Under the pieces are notes generated by a model. That model made no database searches, had not been told where the DNA came from, and saw only the letters and a list, made by a program, of their open reading frames with translations. A DNA stretch of 64,000 nucleotides, from NCBI RefSeq assembly GCF_019599265.1, contig NZ_JAHZTC010000016.1, forward strand, positions 60,821 through 124,820. Direction: 5' to 3'. Shown piece by piece: positions 17,173-24,876 of this stretch (the stretch's first letter is position 1; each line of letters starts with the position of its first letter). The translations under genes were made by a program, and so were the position numbers. This DNA is from Pontibacter sp. HSC-14F20 (GTDB lineage Bacteria; Bacteroidota; Bacteroidia; Cytophagales; Hymenobacteraceae).

Positions 17173-18325
17173 TAGGGCTGTTAAGTTCTAACATTCGTAA
17201 ACTAAAGTGTTTAGCAATATAGATTTGAGGAGATGGGAACATGTCAAGTTAGTTTGCTCGAGTGCCTGCGCTAGGTGCCCGACTTTCGCCGCGCCCAGGG
17301 GCGTCGCTACCCCCTGGCCGAGGTTCTTTGCATGGTTGTGATGGCCATCATGAGCGGCCGCTGCGCCTACCGGGAGATAGGGCGCTTCCTTGGCCACAAC
17401 CTCGAGGAGCTCGTCTCCTGCCTGGGGCTCGGGCGCAGGCAGCTCCCCAGCCACGTGACCGTCCGGCAGGTGCTCACCCATGTCGACTTCAGGGCCCTGG
17501 CGGCGGCCTTCCGCCGCTGGGCGGCCGGGCAGGGGCGGCGGGTGGTGAGCATCGACGGCAAGAGCCTGCGCGCCACGGTCAGCGAGCACGACAACGAGCG
17601 GCAGAACTTGGTGGTGCTGGTCAGCGCCTTCTGCCAGCAGACGGGGCTGGTGGAGGAGGTGGAGCGCTTCGAGAACGGCAGGCAGAGCGAGATAGGCAGC
17701 GTGCGGGAGCGGATGCAGCAGCGGGGCCTGCTGCTGACGCTCGACGCGCTGCACTGCCAAAAAAAACAGCCGGTCTGATTGTCTCCCACCGCCAGCACTA
17801 CCTCATCAAGGTCAAGGGCAACCAGTCAAAGCTGCTCTCAGACATCAGGCAGGCTGCTGCCCAGGGGAGCCCCGTAGGGCGCTGGCAGGAGAGCGAGCGC
17901 AGCCGGGGGCGGGAGACGCACCGCACCCTGTGCTTGTTTGCGGCCAGCGCCTGGGCAAAGGCCCAGTGGCCCGGGCTGGTGTGCTACGTCCGCCTGGTGC
18001 GCCGGGGCAAGCGCCAGGGCCAGGACTACGAGCGGAGCAGTTACTACATCTGCAGCCTCAAAAAGGCGGAGGCGGCCCTGCTGGCCCAGGTCATCCGGGG
18101 GCACTGGGGAATCGAGAACCGGGTGCACTGGGAGAAGGATGTGACCCTGGGGGAGGACGGCAACGGCATCCGTAGTGGGCAGGCGCCCGAAAACCTGTCG
18201 CTCTTGAAGAACATGGCCCTGAACATCGCCCGCAAAAGCGGGTTTCAATCTATGAAGGAGGCCATCACCGCTTTTGCAAATAAAATTGGTTTGATGACTA
18301 AATTAATTAGAACTTAACAGCCCTA
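17173..18325. mobile_element. ISAs1-family insertion sequence (1,153 bp), decayed
   Basis: Perfect 19-bp inverted repeats TAGGGCTGTTAAGTTCTAA form the two ends (17173-17191 and 18307-18325). The flanks CCTTTGAAGG (17163-17172) and CCTTCGAAAG (18326-18335) agree at 8 of 10 positions and are probably an old target duplication. The insertion point lies in the hairpin CCCCCTTTGAAGGGG of the dispersed repeat. GC is far above the surroundings, and no AGGTATA word occurs inside. Confidence 0.88.
17233..18317 (+). pseudogene. ISAs1-family transposase, broken by an in-frame stop and a frameshift
   Basis: The natural start is probably the ATG at 17233 (MGTCQVSLLECLR...). A TAG at 17272-17274 interrupts that frame, probably from CAG by one transition; family similarity resumes immediately (VPDFRRAQGRRYPLAEVL) and runs to 17758. 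An A8 run at 17759-17766 then shifts the frame: upstream reads DALHCQKK, and downstream TAGLIVSHRQHYLIKVKGNQ is in the -1 frame. One further A would restore the family sequence CQKKTA exactly. The C-terminal part with RGHWGIENRVHW and NLSLLKNMALNIAR is intact. A_AAA_AAA_C could slip by -1, but the earlier stop makes a functional transposase unlikely. Confidence 0.87.
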
Positions 18326-18417
18326 CCTTCGAAAGGGGCAGGCGGATGTTAATTGTGCAACGCTTCTTCCCTTGTTCTTAGGGGAAGGCTGGGATGAAAG
18401 GGGTGTGTTTAATCGTT

Positions 18418-18484
18418 TGCGATAATCCTGCAGATCCATTTTAATCCTATGAATCCTGATTCTGACAACTCTTGCAATCCTGTC
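18418..18484. repeat. Degenerate AATCCTG tandem-like repeat
   Basis: The unit AATCC(T) recurs irregularly: AATCCTGCAGATCC, TTAATCCTATGAATCCTGATTC and GCAATCCTG within 67 bp, upstream of the DUF294 gene. The period is uneven (about 9-20 bp). No function is apparent. Confidence 0.45.
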
Positions 18485-18521
18485 TCCAAAACCGTACCTT
18501 CAACAGGTATAACCCTGCGCT

Positions 18522-20459
18522 ATGAAGCCTTCCAACGTCATACAGGAACGCGTTTACGAATTTCTGAATAACTACCCGCCCTTCAATCTGATTGACCCGG
18601 AGAAACTGCGGGCTTTGGCCAGGCAGGTGCGAGTGCTATACCTGGAGCCGGAGCAGGTTTTGTTTGCGCAGGGCGATACGGCTCACAATTTTTTTTATAT
18701 CGTGCGTCAGGGCTCCGTGAGGTTAGAGCAAAGCACCGAAAATGCCAGTCCGAAACTACTCGATGTCTGTGATGAGGGCGATGTGTTTGGGGTGAGGGCG
18801 CTGATCGCCAAACTGAACTATTCCTCTACCGCTACCGCATCGGAAGAGTCGCTGGTCTACGCTATACCTATTGCTGAGTTCGAACCGGTACTGACAGAAA
18901 ATCCGCGGGTGGCACTGTACTTTGCAGCGGGTTTTGCGGCGGGACAGCCGGTGCGAAACCCAACCTTACGTGATGCGCAGCGGGCTCGGGTGGGGCTGAG
19001 TACCATTGCCCCTTCGTCTATACCTTTGCACCTCGAGGATGTCCTCAAAATCGACACTACCAAAACCCTGATTGCTTGTCCGCCCAATACTTCTATCCGA
19101 CTGGCTGCTCAGATGATGAGCGATAAAGATTCCAGTTTTATGATGGTGGTGGATGGTGAGCAGCGGCCGTTGGGTATTCTGACCGACACCGATTTGCGTC
19201 TCCAGGTAGTGGCCGGACACGTTACTATTGATGCTCCGGTAGAAGTGATCATGTCGGCACCCGTCATCACCACTGTTCCCAATCCGCCCATGGCTGATGC
19301 ACTGATCAATATGATCCGGCACAAAGTGAAGCACCTCTGCGTGACCACCGACGGCACAGTAAATTCCAGCGCTATGGGTGTGCTCACTGAGCATGATTTG
19401 TTGCTGGCGCAGGGCAATAACCCGGCTGTGCTGATCTCAGAGATTCGCCAGACCCGCGACATTGCCTCGCTGTCAGGTATACGCGACCGTGCCGAGGAGT
19501 TGCTGCTGAAGTATCTGGAGCAGGAGGTAAGCATTTCGTTTATTGCCAACATCATCACTGAGATAAACGATGCCATTATTGTGCGGGCGCTGCAGCATGC
19601 TGAAAAGGAGTTGGGCGAGCCGCCAGTTCACTACTGCTGGCTCTCACTGGGCAGCGAAGGGCGCGAAGAGCAGCTTCTCCGCACTGATCAGGACAATGCG
19701 TTGGTGTTCGAAGATAAGAATGCCGCATTGGAAAAAGAGCATCAGGCCTACTTCCTGAAACTAGGGGCTATCGTACGCGATATTATGGTGCAATGCGGTT
19801 TTGAGAAGTGCCCTGCCGATATGATGGCCAGTAACCCGAAGTGGTGCCAGCCGCTCCACACCTGGAAACAATACTTCCACAACTGGATACACGAACCGAC
19901 CGAAGAGGCGCTCATGCATACCTCCATTTTTTACGATTACCGCCCCGTGTACGGCGACTTCAGTCTAAGTCGGCAGTTGACAGATTACATCTACAACAAC
20001 ATTCAGCAGGAGCGAATTTTTCTTCCTTTCCTCGCCAAACACGCACTGCAGAGTCCGCCGCCGCTGAGCTTTTTCCGCAATTTTATTGTAGAGCGGGGAG
20101 GGGGGCACAAAGACAAGTTCGATATCAAACTGCGCGCCATGACACCGCTCGTGGATGCTGCCCGGGTACTTACCCTGGACAACCGCATAGACGGCGAGAA
20201 CAACACGCTCAAGCGCTTCGAGAAACTGGCCGAGCTGGAGCCGCAGAATGCCGGGCTATACCTTGAGGCGGCCATGGCCTACGAAATTATGATGCGCTTC
20301 CGGGCGCTCAACGGTCTACGGAACAAAAATTCCGGGCGCTATCTCAATCCCAATCAACTCAACAAGCTCGAGCGGCAGACGCTACGCAGCACTTTTAAGC
20401 CCATCAGCGACATACAGGAGCTCCTTCAGGTGCGCTTCCAACTTAACTACCTCGGCTAA
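18522..20459 (+). CDS. CNB-CBS-DUF294 putative nucleotidyltransferase
   Basis: A 645-residue cytoplasmic protein. It has a cyclic-nucleotide-binding-like domain (about 20-135), a CBS pair (about 180-300) likely to bind an adenine nucleotide, a DUF294 nucleotidyltransferase-like domain with GSEGREEQLLRTDQDNALVF (about 377-395) and a C-terminal substrate-binding-like domain. The GSEGR...DQD motif is that of GlnD/GlnE-type nucleotidyltransferases. I recall this gene with an exonuclease next to acs/actP/crbS in gammaproteobacteria, so I infer a role in regulating acetate metabolism. The stop overlaps the start of the next gene (TAATG), indicating translational coupling. Confidence 0.88.
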   Translation: MKPSNVIQERVYEFLNNYPPFNLIDPEKLRALARQVRVLYLEPEQVLFAQGDTAHNFFYIVRQGSVRLEQSTENASPKLLDVCDEGDVFGVRALIAKLNYSSTATASEESLVYAIPIAEFEPVLTENPRVALYFAAGFAAGQPVRNPTLRDAQRARVGLSTIAPSSIPLHLEDVLKIDTTKTLIACPPNTSIRLAAQMMSDKDSSFMMVVDGEQRPLGILTDTDLRLQVVAGHVTIDAPVEVIMSAPVITTVPNPPMADALINMIRHKVKHLCVTTDGTVNSSAMGVLTEHDLLLAQGNNPAVLISEIRQTRDIASLSGIRDRAEELLLKYLEQEVSISFIANIITEINDAIIVRALQHAEKELGEPPVHYCWLSLGSEGREEQLLRTDQDNALVFEDKNAALEKEHQAYFLKLGAIVRDIMVQCGFEKCPADMMASNPKWCQPLHTWKQYFHNWIHEPTEEALMHTSIFYDYRPVYGDFSLSRQLTDYIYNNIQQERIFLPFLAKHALQSPPPLSFFRNFIVERGGGHKDKFDIKLRAMTPLVDAARVLTLDNRIDGENNTLKRFEKLAELEPQNAGLYLEAAMAYEIMMRFRALNGLRNKNSGRYLNPNQLNKLERQTLRSTFKPISDIQELLQVRFQLNYLG

Positions 20460-21157
20460 TGGAGTGGCTTAAAGCGCTTTTATACCAGCTGAAACCCGTT
20501 GATAAGAACGCCCCGCCTTTTTGGCTCAGGTATAGTGATGCCCTAAAAGAACAACTACCTGGCAGTACCTCACTTTCCGAAGCCGAGTTTGTGGTGTTCG
20601 ACACCGAAACTACTGGCCTGGACCAATGCACTGACAAAGTGCTTTCCATCGGGGCCATAAAAGTGCGTGGCTTGCAGGTGCTCGTGTCGGAAACTTTCGA
20701 ATGCCTGGTGCAGCAGGAGGGAGCACCTACCACCAAAAGTGCCGAAGTACATGGGTTGTTATCAAAGCAGTTGGAACAAGGTATAGCCGAGCGGGAAGCA
20801 GTAGAGGGTTTTGTCGATTTTATTGGAAACGCGATACTTGTAGGGCAGCATGTGGACTTCGACATCGCGATGGTCAACCAAATGCTGAAGCGGCAAAGTA
20901 TAAAAGACAAGCTCCGCAACCGCTCCGTCGACACGGCCCAACTGGCCATCCGGCTGGAGCGCCGCCATGCCGATAGCCATACCTTGAAAACAGGAGAGTA
21001 TAGCCTCGATGCCCTCTGCGAGAGGTATAGCCTGCCTACTCATGACCGCCACACCGCCTCCGGCGATGCCTTTGCCACGGCTCTGCTGTTACTCAAACTG
21101 CTTTCATTGGCTAAAAAGCGGGGGATTGAGACGGTGGGGGACTTGGTGAGGGGCTAG
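20459..21157 (+). CDS. 3'-5' exonuclease of the DnaQ (DEDDh) family
   Basis: A 232-residue exonuclease domain protein. All active-site motifs are visible: Exo I FDTETTG with Asp48 and Glu50, Exo II GQHVDFDIAMVN with Asp135, and Exo III His198-x4-Asp203 (HTASGD). It resembles the epsilon subunit of DNA polymerase III, but the 40-residue N-terminal extension and the pairing with a CNB-CBS-DUF294 gene point to the specialised exonuclease found in that two-gene unit. Its substrate there is not known to me. It starts within the stop of the upstream gene. Confidence 0.88.
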   Translation: MEWLKALLYQLKPVDKNAPPFWLRYSDALKEQLPGSTSLSEAEFVVFDTETTGLDQCTDKVLSIGAIKVRGLQVLVSETFECLVQQEGAPTTKSAEVHGLLSKQLEQGIAEREAVEGFVDFIGNAILVGQHVDFDIAMVNQMLKRQSIKDKLRNRSVDTAQLAIRLERRHADSHTLKTGEYSLDALCERYSLPTHDRHTASGDAFATALLLLKLLSLAKKRGIETVGDLVRG

Positions 21158-21273
21158 TGAATTAGTTTTTTATGTACGGAAACGTATAATTTAATGCTGC
21201 TAAGCTGATGCCTTGCTGCCAAAAGCCTGGTCTCACAAGAATTAAATAGACCGTAAATTAGAATTGTTACCCA

Positions 21274-21870
21274 ATGAAACAACCTTTACACTTCATCTGC
21301 TTACTGGCGCTTGTAATTTCAGGCTTCACAATGGATAGATCAAAACCTATTGATTATCTCAATATACCTGGTCCAATTAACTTTAATGACACAAATTTTA
21401 ATCTGGTGTGGTCTTCTAATCCTAATGCCAACTATTTCAAGCAAGAGTACATACCTGCCGGAGAGGTAGTTGAGAGGTATAACCAGATGATCCTGGTAGA
21501 GGTTGTATTCGGTGACCTGACAGTAGAAGATGCTGTGAAGGCACAGGTGAATGTGATTCAGCAAAGAAAGAAAACAGATCAAGTGGCCCAGTATCAAATA
21601 ATCGAGAATCCAAATACAGGGGAGATTATACTTGACTTTTTAATGAGCGCCGGCACCAAAAAGAAGCTCGATGTGGTAGAATGGAATGCCTATCGCTATA
21701 AAGCTTTTGAAGATGAAAAAGGGCGAAAAGGGATTCTATTATTTGCCATAAGCAGACGTGGATACAATGAAAACATAACGCCTTTTCTAAAAGGGCTAAA
21801 AGATGAAAGAGTAGGTATAATAAATCTGCTGGGGGCGTATGAAATGCCTACCGTAAGAGTTAAGCAGTAG
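21274..21870 (+). CDS. Exported protein of unknown function
   Basis: A 198-residue protein with an N-terminal hydrophobic segment (FICLLALVISGFTM), probably a signal peptide. The mature part is mixed alpha/beta with no motif I recognise. It contains VEVVFGDLTVEDAVKAQVNVIQQRKK and later KLDVVEWNAYRYKAF, the kind of pattern seen in secreted or periplasmic Bacteroidota proteins. GC is lower than in the genes to the left. It is the first of four consecutive same-strand genes for exported products. Confidence 0.7.
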   Translation: MKQPLHFICLLALVISGFTMDRSKPIDYLNIPGPINFNDTNFNLVWSSNPNANYFKQEYIPAGEVVERYNQMILVEVVFGDLTVEDAVKAQVNVIQQRKKTDQVAQYQIIENPNTGEIILDFLMSAGTKKKLDVVEWNAYRYKAFEDEKGRKGILLFAISRRGYNENITPFLKGLKDERVGIINLLGAYEMPTVRVKQ

Positions 21871-21982
21871 CTTAAACACTGCTTTTGATATGCAATGTTT
21901 CATTTAGGCCTGTCGTTACATGATTTCCATGCTAAAACCTGTTGCTGACGTACATGCTTAGATGATCAGTCATTTTTTAAGT

Positions 21983-22804
21983 ATGAAAACACTCCTCTTA
22001 AGCTTGCTTTTAAGTCTGGCTCTTGTTTCCGGAACTATTGCCCAGGAAACGATTCCTCTGAAAGAGTATTTCAGAGATCTGAAACAGGTAGAGGTGACTA
22101 TTCACGGGCAGGTATATAACTTTCTGTTCGACACGGGAGGAGGTGAAACCTTTATTGCGCCCGAAGTCGCCAAAGAACTGGGCTATACTGCGTATGGCCG
22201 TGGTACTGCTTACCGGATGAAAGGAGAGCGGTTCAGTTATCAGAAAATAGATTCTGTTGCTATACAGGTAGGGAAAGTGTCTTTTCCTGCTGCCACGGTT
22301 GGTGTCTGGGACATCATGGACATTTTGCCGGAAGAGCTCCCCAAAGTAGATGGGGTGCTCTCACTCAAAACATTTCAGGATAAGGTGCTTACCATTGACC
22401 TGGCCGCCAATCAGATGACACTGGAGACAACAGCCTCACTCAGAAGACAGCGCAGCAGACTTACTCCGCTAAAGAGCCGCTTTGCCACCGGATTGGACGG
22501 CAGTGAACTCTCCATTTTTCTGGAAGTTCCACGCCAGGGGCGCTCTTACTGGTTCCTTTTTGACACAGGCAACATCAGCGAATTGCTCTTGTCGCATCAC
22601 ACGGCCGCAGCATGGGGCCTGCAAGACGACACCACCTCCCAGCGCATCGCTCTCAACCCCATTGCGCTACAGCTAGGCAACCGGAAATTAGTGAGCCCGG
22701 CAGCAGCCGAAAGCATCCTGTACGACGGGGTGCTCAATTACGGGATGATCAGGCAGACCAGGTTCACGATTGACTTTAAGACGAAAGAGGTATGGATGCA
22801 CTAA
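21983..22804 (+). CDS. Secreted retropepsin-like aspartyl protease with two DTG motifs
   Basis: About 273 residues when started at the ATG at 21983, which puts a clean signal peptide first (MKTLLLSLLLSLALVSGTIA-Q); an upstream ATG at 21962 is the alternative. Two aspartyl-protease signatures are present: FLFDTGGGETFI with Asp50 and FLFDTGNISELLLS with Asp194. Each starts a clan-AA lobe of about 130 residues, so the protein could form an internal dimer like pepsin. The second motif lacks the usual small residue after DTG. Substrate unknown; likely periplasmic or outer-surface. Confidence 0.78.
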   Translation: MKTLLLSLLLSLALVSGTIAQETIPLKEYFRDLKQVEVTIHGQVYNFLFDTGGGETFIAPEVAKELGYTAYGRGTAYRMKGERFSYQKIDSVAIQVGKVSFPAATVGVWDIMDILPEELPKVDGVLSLKTFQDKVLTIDLAANQMTLETTASLRRQRSRLTPLKSRFATGLDGSELSIFLEVPRQGRSYWFLFDTGNISELLLSHHTAAAWGLQDDTTSQRIALNPIALQLGNRKLVSPAAAESILYDGVLNYGMIRQTRFTIDFKTKEVWMH

Positions 22805-22893
22805 TACTGCTGTTTTCTGTGCCAATTATATATATTGCCTTATCGCAATAAAACCGATATCTGTTTAACTAACACACCATTATCCCTGATTTT

Positions 22894-23097
22894 ATGAAAA
22901 AACCACTTCTAGTATTTGCGCTTGGTACTTTACTGATGACTGGCTGCAACAGCACGCCCGATACCAAGGAAACAACCATAACCAAGCCCGAACCTGATAC
23001 GGCACCAGCCGATACAGCTGGGGTGGAAATGGATAATACAAGAGTAGAAATAGAAGAAGCTGCTGCTGAAGTGGACTCCTTACTGAATGAAATTTAA
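22894..23097 (+). CDS. Small lipoprotein, acidic
   Basis: Sixty-seven residues with a type II signal peptide: MKKPLLVFALGTLLMTGC has the lipobox LMTGC with Cys18. The mature part is Thr/Glu/Asp-rich and ends in a short amphipathic helix (VEIEEAAAEVDSLLNEI). No known family recognised. Only 13 bp separate it from the next gene, so the two are probably co-transcribed. Confidence 0.75.
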   Translation: MKKPLLVFALGTLLMTGCNSTPDTKETTITKPEPDTAPADTAGVEMDNTRVEIEEAAAEVDSLLNEI

Positions 23098-23110
23098 CGG
23101 ATAGCGCAGC

Positions 23111-23707
23111 ATGGAAAAGCTTTTCATCAGAACCCTCGGATTGGGTATTGCACTTGGCCTTACAATAGCCGTTACTGAATCGGCAATGGCCCAACAAGGC
23201 AAGGGTAACTCTAATAAACAAGCTGCTGAGGCCAGCGAAGAGCAGGAGGCCCGCGAGAAAAACCAGAACGTCAGAGCCAATAAGGATAACCAAAAAGACA
23301 ATCAGAAAGATAACCAGATCAAGGATAAGCATGAGAGAGAGCAACGCGACCTTGCTCAGAAGCAAGGCAAGCAACAAGCCGATGACGCAGGCAAAGGCAA
23401 TGCTTATGGCCAGGAAAAAGGTGACATGAGAGGCCGTGAATTTGGGCAGAACAGAGCGGCTGGTGCCCGCCTGACAGGTGAGCAAAGAAAAGCGGAACTT
23501 GTTACGACAGTGGATGAAGGAGACAGCAAGGTAAAAGAAGCAAGAGACCGAATTGCGAAGGCAAAAGACGAACTGGAAAAAAACAGGAAATCCGGAAAGA
23601 TGTCAGATGCTGAACTGGATGGAAGAAGAGTTGCCATTGAGCGTGCTGAAAATGCAGTTCGTGTGCTCGAGGAAAGAATTAACGCTGGCAGAGCTAAATT
23701 GCAATGA
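23111..23707 (+). CDS. Exported, highly charged coiled-coil protein of unknown function
   Basis: A 198-residue protein with a signal peptide ending near AMA-Q (residues 1-27). The mature region is dominated by Lys, Glu, Asp, Asn and Gln, with DNQKDNQKDNQ short repeats (about residues 58-68) and a long predicted helix toward the C-terminus (about 125-195: KVKEARDRIAKAKDELEKNR). The composition suggests an extended, soluble envelope protein. Similar composition occurs in some metal- or stress-related exported proteins, but I do not recognise a family. Confidence 0.7.
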   Translation: MEKLFIRTLGLGIALGLTIAVTESAMAQQGKGNSNKQAAEASEEQEAREKNQNVRANKDNQKDNQKDNQIKDKHEREQRDLAQKQGKQQADDAGKGNAYGQEKGDMRGREFGQNRAAGARLTGEQRKAELVTTVDEGDSKVKEARDRIAKAKDELEKNRKSGKMSDAELDGRRVAIERAENAVRVLEERINAGRAKLQ

Positions 23708-23757
23708 TAGATTAAACCCGTCTATACCTAACCGGCCTGTAGCAGCTACGCGTTATT

Positions 23758-23782
23758 AGCCTGGCTGTTGCAGGCTTTTTTG
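23758..23782 (+). terminator. Rho-independent terminator
   Basis: A short stem (AGCCTG, 7-nt loop, CAGGCT) followed by six T residues, 50 bp after the coiled-coil gene. Confidence 0.75.
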
Positions 23783-23824
23783 TAGACGAGGCCGATTGTA
23801 TTCAGAATGAATATACCTATACCT

Positions 23825-23832
23825 TATCTTTG
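23825..23832 (+). promoter_or_regulatory. Bacteroidota -7 promoter element of ridA
   Basis: TATCTTTG fits the TAnnTTTG -7 consensus and lies 31 bp before the ridA start, just after a terminator. A TTG at 23796-23798 is too far upstream for a standard -33 box. Confidence 0.5.
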
Positions 23833-23863
23833 CCCGGAATTAGACTTTAGACAAACTTAATAG

Positions 23864-24244
23864 ATGTCCAGAAAAGCTTTCAATGCAGAAGGAGCAGTGG
23901 CTGTAGGGCCCTACTCGCATGCCGTAGAATCCGGAGAGCTGGTTTTTCTCTCTGGCCAGACCCCGATCGACTCCACTACCGGTAAACTGGTGCAGGGCGA
24001 TATTGCCGCGCAAACAGAGCAGTGTTTTCAAAACCTGTTTCAGGTGTTGGCAGCAGCCGGCCTGAGTCCTGATGATGTAGTGAAAATAAACGTCTTCCTG
24101 ACCGATATGGCCAATTTTGAGTCGATGAACAAGGTATACGCTACCAAATTCACTACACCATACCCTGCTCGTACCACCATCGGGGTGGCTTCGCTGCCGC
24201 TGGGGGCGCAGGTAGAGATAGAGATGATTGCCAAAAGGAAATAG
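23864..24244 (+). CDS. ridA: RidA family enamine/imine deaminase
   Basis: A 126-residue cytoplasmic YjgF/YER057c/UK114 protein that hydrolyses reactive enamine/imine intermediates from PLP enzymes. The arginine that binds the substrate carboxylate is Arg103 in YPARTTIGV, and Glu120 is in the C-terminal VEIEMIA motif. The GPYSHAV N-terminal signature is present. The downstream Nudix gene starts 4 bp later, so the two form an operon. Confidence 0.95.
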   Translation: MSRKAFNAEGAVAVGPYSHAVESGELVFLSGQTPIDSTTGKLVQGDIAAQTEQCFQNLFQVLAAAGLSPDDVVKINVFLTDMANFESMNKVYATKFTTPYPARTTIGVASLPLGAQVEIEMIAKRK

Positions 24245-24248
24245 CACG

Positions 24249-24806
24249 ATGATCGACGAAAAACACAATCCCTGGACCACCCTGTCCAGCAAACAGGTAT
24301 ACCAAAACCCCTGGATCAGTGTGCGCGAAGACCAGGTGCTCAACCCCAATGGCGGCGAGGGCATTTATGGCGTGGTAAGCATGAAGAACAAAGCTATCGG
24401 CATTATCCCTATCGATGACGAAGGCTATACCTATCTGGTGGGGCAGTACCGCTATCCGCTCAAGGAGTACAGCTGGGAAATTCCGATGGGCGGCGGCCTG
24501 ATCGAAAATGACATACTGGAGTCGGCGAAGCGGGAGCTGCAGGAGGAAACAGGCTTTACAGCTGAAAAATGGACCAACATCGCCCGCCTCCATACCTCCA
24601 ATTCCGTTACAGATGAGGAGGGCTTTGTTTTTCTGGCACAGGAACTAAAGGCTGGCGAAACCGCTTTTGAAGAAACGGAGGAGCTCCATATCCGGCGCGT
24701 ACACTTTGAAGAGGCCGTACGCATGGTTATGGATAACGAGATTACCGACGCCATTAGCGTGGCAGGTATACTCAAAGCGGCTATACTTTTGCAGCAGGAC
24801 AAATAA
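24249..24806 (+). CDS. Nudix hydrolase, ADP-ribose pyrophosphatase-like
   Basis: A 185-residue protein if started at the ATG at 24249, which avoids overlapping ridA. The Nudix region reads GGGLIENDILESAKRELQEETGF (residues about 81-103, shown here only as the motif region). REL-x-EE-x-G is intact, but the segment between the glycines and RE is two residues shorter than in the canonical GX5EX7REUXEEXGU box. Its overall layout resembles ADP-sugar pyrophosphatases. It probably hydrolyses a nucleoside diphosphate derivative in the cytoplasm. Confidence 0.85.
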   Translation: MIDEKHNPWTTLSSKQVYQNPWISVREDQVLNPNGGEGIYGVVSMKNKAIGIIPIDDEGYTYLVGQYRYPLKEYSWEIPMGGGLIENDILESAKRELQEETGFTAEKWTNIARLHTSNSVTDEEGFVFLAQELKAGETAFEETEELHIRRVHFEEAVRMVMDNEITDAISVAGILKAAILLQQDK

Positions 24807-24876
24807 GTGGTTTTTGCAGCAACCTAGCCGGAGCGCCCCGATTGATAACTGGTGGATTATTCTTACATTTGAAGGC

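Larger units (their letters stand above)
16836..18361 (+). repeat. Large dispersed non-coding repeat, copy B (interrupted by ISAs1 element)
   Basis: The same repeat as copies A and C, in forward orientation. In order it holds TGCAGGTATAGCAAA (about 16865), TAGCTTCGCCTGTGCGGCGGGCAC, a hairpin with 15-bp arms at 16936-16950 and 16960-16974 (one mismatch, 9-nt loop), the 55-bp conserved core at 16978-17032, and the terminal GGATGTTAATTGTGCA at about 18344-18359. An ISAs1-type element splits it at 17173-18325. A 133-codon open frame at 16711-17112 is not conserved between the copies and is rejected as a gene. Confidence 0.8.

Noticed and set aside
17759..17766. Working -1 programmed frameshift in the ISAs1 transposase
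   Set aside because: The slip site is well formed, but the in-frame TAG at 17272 already breaks the gene, so decay is the simpler reading. Kept only as a finding to test.
24667..24876. N-terminal extension of the acyltransferase
   Set aside because: It would overlap the Nudix gene by 140 bp in another frame and adds a low-complexity basic stretch. The ATG at 24877 gives a normal start.
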